Shown piece by piece: positions 62,906 to 64,000 of a stretch of 64,000 nt of DNA. The notes beneath the pieces were generated by a model, which had not been told where the DNA came from, searched no databases, and saw only the letters and a list, made by a program, of their open reading frames with translations. The stretch comes from Poindextera sp963706385 (GTDB lineage: Bacteria > Pseudomonadota > Alphaproteobacteria > Caulobacterales > Caulobacteraceae). Position 1 is the stretch's first letter, and each line of letters begins with the position of its first letter. Where the stretch lies: assembly GCA_963706385.1 (NCBI GenBank), contig OY970153.1, positions 1,426,001 to 1,490,000 on the forward strand, read 5' to 3'. The position numbers were made by a program, and so were the translations under genes.

Positions 62906-64000
62906 CAGAGATCGCACCCGGCATAGCTGCAGTTGAATGACTTGTTGCACAGCGGAAAGTCGGCGACGATGTTGCCCTCGATACAGGCTTCTAGCAGCGG
63001 CCACTGGAACCAGGACGGATCGCGCAGGTGGGCGCGCTCGACGATGCCGTCCCTGATCCTGACCCATGCCAGGACGTCACCGCGGAATCCTTCGACGAGA
63101 GCCACGCCTTCGCCCGTCCCCCGCGGCGGCGTCTGCCGCGCCGGCCCGTCTGGAATCAGATGTAGGATCTGTTCGATCAGTGAGAGGCTTTCGCCTACCT
63201 CATCTATGCGGATCCAGATGCGAGCGTTGACGTCACCCTCCTCGCGGACCGGGATCTTGAAATTGATCTGGTCGTAGGGGGCGTAGGGGAAGACGCGTCG
63301 CGCGTCGAAGACCCGGCCAGAGGCGCGGCCGACATAGCCGCCGGCGGCGAAGCGATCGGCGAGCGCGTGGTCGACGACGCCCGTCGAGACCGTGCGGTCC
63401 TGCAGTGAGGCGGTCTCGTCGTAAAGCTCGACCAGGGCGGGGAAACGCTCGCGGATGGTCTGGACCAGCGCCGCCACCAGCCCCGCGCCGGCCGCATCCA
63501 GATCGACAGCGACGCCGCCGGGAACCACGCGGTCCATCATCAGTCGGTGGCCGAAGACGGTGTGCGCCGTGCGCAGGACCTCTTCCCGCAGGATGCCGCA
63601 ATGGGCTAGCATCAGGGCGAAGGCGGCGTCGTTGCAGATCGCGCCGATGTCGCCCAGGTGGTTGGCCAGCCGCTCGAGTTCCGCCATCAGGGCCCGCACC
63701 CAAACGGCCCGGATCGGCGCCTCCAGGCCGAGCGACGCCTCGACCGCGCGGGCGAAGGCGAGACCATAGGCCACCGTGCTGTCGCCCGATGCGCGGCCGG
63801 CGAGTTGCGCGGCGCGCGCAAGGTCCGCGCCCGCCATCAAGCCTTCCAGCCCCCGGTGGACATAGCCCAGCCGCGTCTCTAGTCGCACGATGGTCTCGCC
63901 GTTGGCGGTGAAGCGGAAATGGCCAGGCTCGATGATGCCGGCGTGGACCGGTCCGACCGGGATCCGGTGCAGGCTTTCGCCCTCGCTCGGCAGGAAGGTG
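62905..64000 (-). CDS. Group-4-hydrogenase/complex-I-like large subunit (HyfG/NuoD type), 5' part beyond the window
   Basis: The C-terminal ~365 residues of a large subunit. The motif RIPVGPVHAGIIEPGHFRF is characteristic of group 4 hydrogenase and NuoD-type proteins. Later blocks include LMAELERLANHLGDIGAICN, APYDQINFKIPVREEGDVNA and the end FPLCNKSFNCSYAGCDL. At the C-terminus the CxxC nickel-ligand motif of true [NiFe] hydrogenases is not seen; there is a CX5C instead. The reading frame is open to the window edge, so the GTG at 63888 is not the start. It belongs to the same operon as the small subunit. Confidence 0.88.
   Translation of the reverse strand, partial: TFLPSEGESLHRIPVGPVHAGIIEPGHFRFTANGETIVRLETRLGYVHRGLEGLMAGADLARAAQLAGRASGDSTVAYGLAFARAVEASLGLEAPIRAVWVRALMAELERLANHLGDIGAICNDAAFALMLAHCGILREEVLRTAHTVFGHRLMMDRVVPGGVAVDLDAAGAGLVAALVQTIRERFPALVELYDETASLQDRTVSTGVVDHALADRFAAGGYVGRASGRVFDARRVFPYAPYDQINFKIPVREEGDVNARIWIRIDEVGESLSLIEQILHLIPDGPARQTPPRGTGEGVALVEGFRGDVLAWVRIRDGIVERAHLRDPSWFQWPLLEACIEGNIVADFPLCNKSFNCSYAGCDL

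Overview
The window is a strongly GC-rich alphaproteobacterial chromosome segment, most likely Caulobacterales (Caulobacter/Phenylobacterium-like). This is an inference from gene content and order: prfA-MOSC-prmC-DUF4167, ptsP-lysC-ubiG, PpiC-argJ-mutT, xerD-(unknown)-aroK-aroB-CNNM, bolA/dnaJ-cobS...cobT-rpmB-DUF3108, and helicase-S4-fdxA-carD. No rRNA operon and no CRISPR array was seen.

Layout. 1-2757: accessory DNA abutting the 3' end of a tRNA-Ser(CGA) gene. It holds a truncated IS3-family element, a glycine-rich phage-tail-like protein cut by it, two divergent small genes around a pair of palindromic operators, and a small lipoprotein. It looks like the tRNA-proximal end of a decayed prophage or island. 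3009-10799: MscS channel, secreted Gly/Tyr-rich protein, AcuI-type and zeta-crystallin-type reductases, ClpB, an alpha/beta hydrolase and a zinc-ribbon protein. 10866-16310: DUF4167, prmC, MOSC, prfA, a 98-residue protein and a RodZ-like protein. 16407-21075: ptsP and lysC, each carrying an apparent single-base insertion, then ubiG. 21072-29511: glutathione peroxidase, atypical Nramp, grxC-nitrilase-DUF1178, comF against an NDUFAF5-like methyltransferase, Flp pilin, mutT, argJ and a parvulin lipoprotein. 29632-34968: GST, panB-panC, secA.

34969-35900: a small accessory insertion. A GIY-YIG nuclease gene is framed almost to the base by 47-bp inverted repeats that carry a REP-like palindrome. 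This is the strongest candidate for an undescribed mobile or repeat-propagating unit in the window. 35902-45018: GFA protein, threonine aldolase-like, nitronate monooxygenase-like, accA, xerD, a conserved exported protein, aroK-aroB-CNNM/CorC. 45019-46165: repeat-rich spacer and an accessory PDDEXK (NucS/DUF91-like) nuclease. 46494-60065: aldo/keto reductase, bolA, J-domain protein, cobS, protease inhibitor, holin-like membrane protein, cobT, rpmB, DUF3108, metallophosphoesterase, SUV3-like helicase, S4 protein, fdxA, carD and SNase-like lipoprotein. 60100-64000: tRNA-Arg(CCT) followed by a second accessory tract. This holds a MITE-like element, a Phd/VapC-type toxin-antitoxin pair, an MscS paralogue and an IS6-type transposase remnant, then the end of a group-4-hydrogenase-like (Hyf/complex-I-related) gene cluster running off the window.

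Many genes are translationally coupled by 1-4 nt overlaps (panB-panC, aroK-aroB-CNNM, grxC-nitrilase-DUF1178, PpiC-argJ, helicase-S4, vapB-vapC, hydrogenase large-small). All functions are read from sequence motifs and family knowledge; no database search was run.
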